From the NCBI GenBank assembly GCA_031381645.1, contig JANMYB010000060.1, forward strand, positions 1 to 6,324: a stretch of DNA of 6,324 bases, written 5' to 3'. Shown here piece after piece: positions 6,117 to 6,324 of this stretch (positions are counted from its first letter, which is position 1; each line of letters starts with the position of its first letter). The notes under the pieces are model-generated. The model was not told the origin of the DNA, searched no databases, and was given only the letters and a program-made list of their open reading frames with translations. A program made the position numbers and the translations under genes. The stretch is from Methylotenera_A sp031381645 (GTDB lineage Bacteria > Pseudomonadota > Gammaproteobacteria > Burkholderiales > Methylophilaceae).

Positions 6117-6150
6117 AAAATAAAAACACCCCGCCGAAGCGAGGTGTTTT
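6117..6150 (-). terminator. Intrinsic terminator after xoxF, UUCG tetraloop
   Basis: On the minus strand AAAACACCTCGC pairs with GCGGGGTGTTTT (one U-G wobble) around a C(TTCG)G tetraloop, an exceptionally stable loop. The descending arm runs into TTTTT-A-TTTT. It starts 35 bases after the xoxF stop. It should end or strongly attenuate the xoxF transcript before xoxJ, which would make the dehydrogenase far more abundant than its accessory proteins. Confidence 0.92.
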
Positions 6151-6185
6151 ATATTGCTTGTATCTAACTAGTAATTAAAATCTAA

Positions 6186-6324
6186 TTATAGTTTGAATAC
6201 TGTTAATGCACCGCCGCCAGGAGCAGCGTTGTATTTAACAAGTTCAGCATAACCACCAGCAGCACCAAGTGCGTCTGTTGGGTTAGTCATACCAAGGTTC
6301 ATCGCAACGCCAGCCCAGCCACCA
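6186..6324 (-). CDS. xoxF: PQQ-dependent methanol dehydrogenase XoxF-type, C-terminal 45 residues
   Basis: The last 45 codons and the TAA of a gene that continues beyond the right edge. The visible peptide begins GGWAGVAMNLGMTNPTDALG, continues AAGGYAELVKYNAAPGGG and ends ALTVFKL. This matches the C-terminal end of the large subunit of PQQ methanol dehydrogenases: the GGW/GV tryptophan-docking-type segment of the last propeller blade, a (T/D)PT-x-ALGA-type stretch, and an end in GG-x-L-x-VF. Such enzymes are about 600 residues, oxidise methanol to formaldehyde or formate in the periplasm and hand electrons to cytochrome cL. Whether it is lanthanide-type (XoxF) depends on an active-site Asp outside this window. 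XoxF is preferred because no mxaI follows and the C-terminus resembles Xox forms more than MxaF; this is a judgement from memory. The following XoxJ- and XoxG-like genes confirm the family by context. Confidence 0.82.
   Translation of the reverse strand, partial: GGWAGVAMNLGMTNPTDALGAAGGYAELVKYNAAPGGGALTVFKL

Overview
The window looks like a chromosomal segment of a methylotrophic betaproteobacterium of the Methylophilaceae (Methylotenera/Methylophilus type). The basis is a minus-strand methanol-oxidation cluster: the 3' end of a PQQ-dependent methanol dehydrogenase gene, a XoxJ/MxaJ-type periplasmic binding protein, and two cytochrome cL-like c-type cytochromes. The taxon is inferred from gene content, moderate AT richness and protein style; no database search was run.

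Layout. Positions 1-904 (+) hold the C-terminal two thirds or so of a PhoH-family ATPase, cut by the window edge. It is followed after 27 bases by an LplT-like lysophospholipid transporter (932-2098, +). Everything to the right is on the minus strand. An NDH-2 type NADH:quinone dehydrogenase (2123-3454) converges on lplT with only 24 bases between them. Then, in minus-strand order from the right edge, come xoxF (3' end only, stop at 6186), a strong terminator, xoxJ (4966-5913), a soluble XoxG-like cytochrome (4271-4834), a terminator, a lipoprotein-type paralogue of that cytochrome (3576-4169), another terminator, and ndh.

How it works together. XoxF/MxaF-type dehydrogenases oxidise methanol in the periplasm and pass electrons from PQQ to a dedicated cytochrome cL. 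XoxJ is a periplasmic partner whose role is not settled. The special feature here is that the dedicated cytochrome is duplicated: one copy is freely secreted, the other carries a lipobox and a Ser/Ala/Gly-rich tether and should be membrane anchored. That suggests a relay from soluble dehydrogenase to membrane (inference). No small-subunit gene (mxaI) follows the cytochromes, which favours a Xox system over the calcium-dependent Mxa system. The next gene, ndh, feeds NADH electrons into the quinone pool and may be a neighbour by chance.

Non-coding structure is unusually informative. The two cytochrome terminators are homologous copies of one hairpin, with at least one fully compensated base-pair change, so the duplication unit seems to have been gene plus terminator. 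Both loops spell a TATAAT. The xoxJ-xoxG gap holds two overlapping dyads and a larger stem-loop. The ndh reading frame is open upstream through the terminator hairpin, so the longest ORF start is probably wrong; a TTG at 3454 with an AAGG site fits better. No RNA genes, mobile elements or CRISPR arrays were seen, and there is no gene-free stretch above 300 bases.
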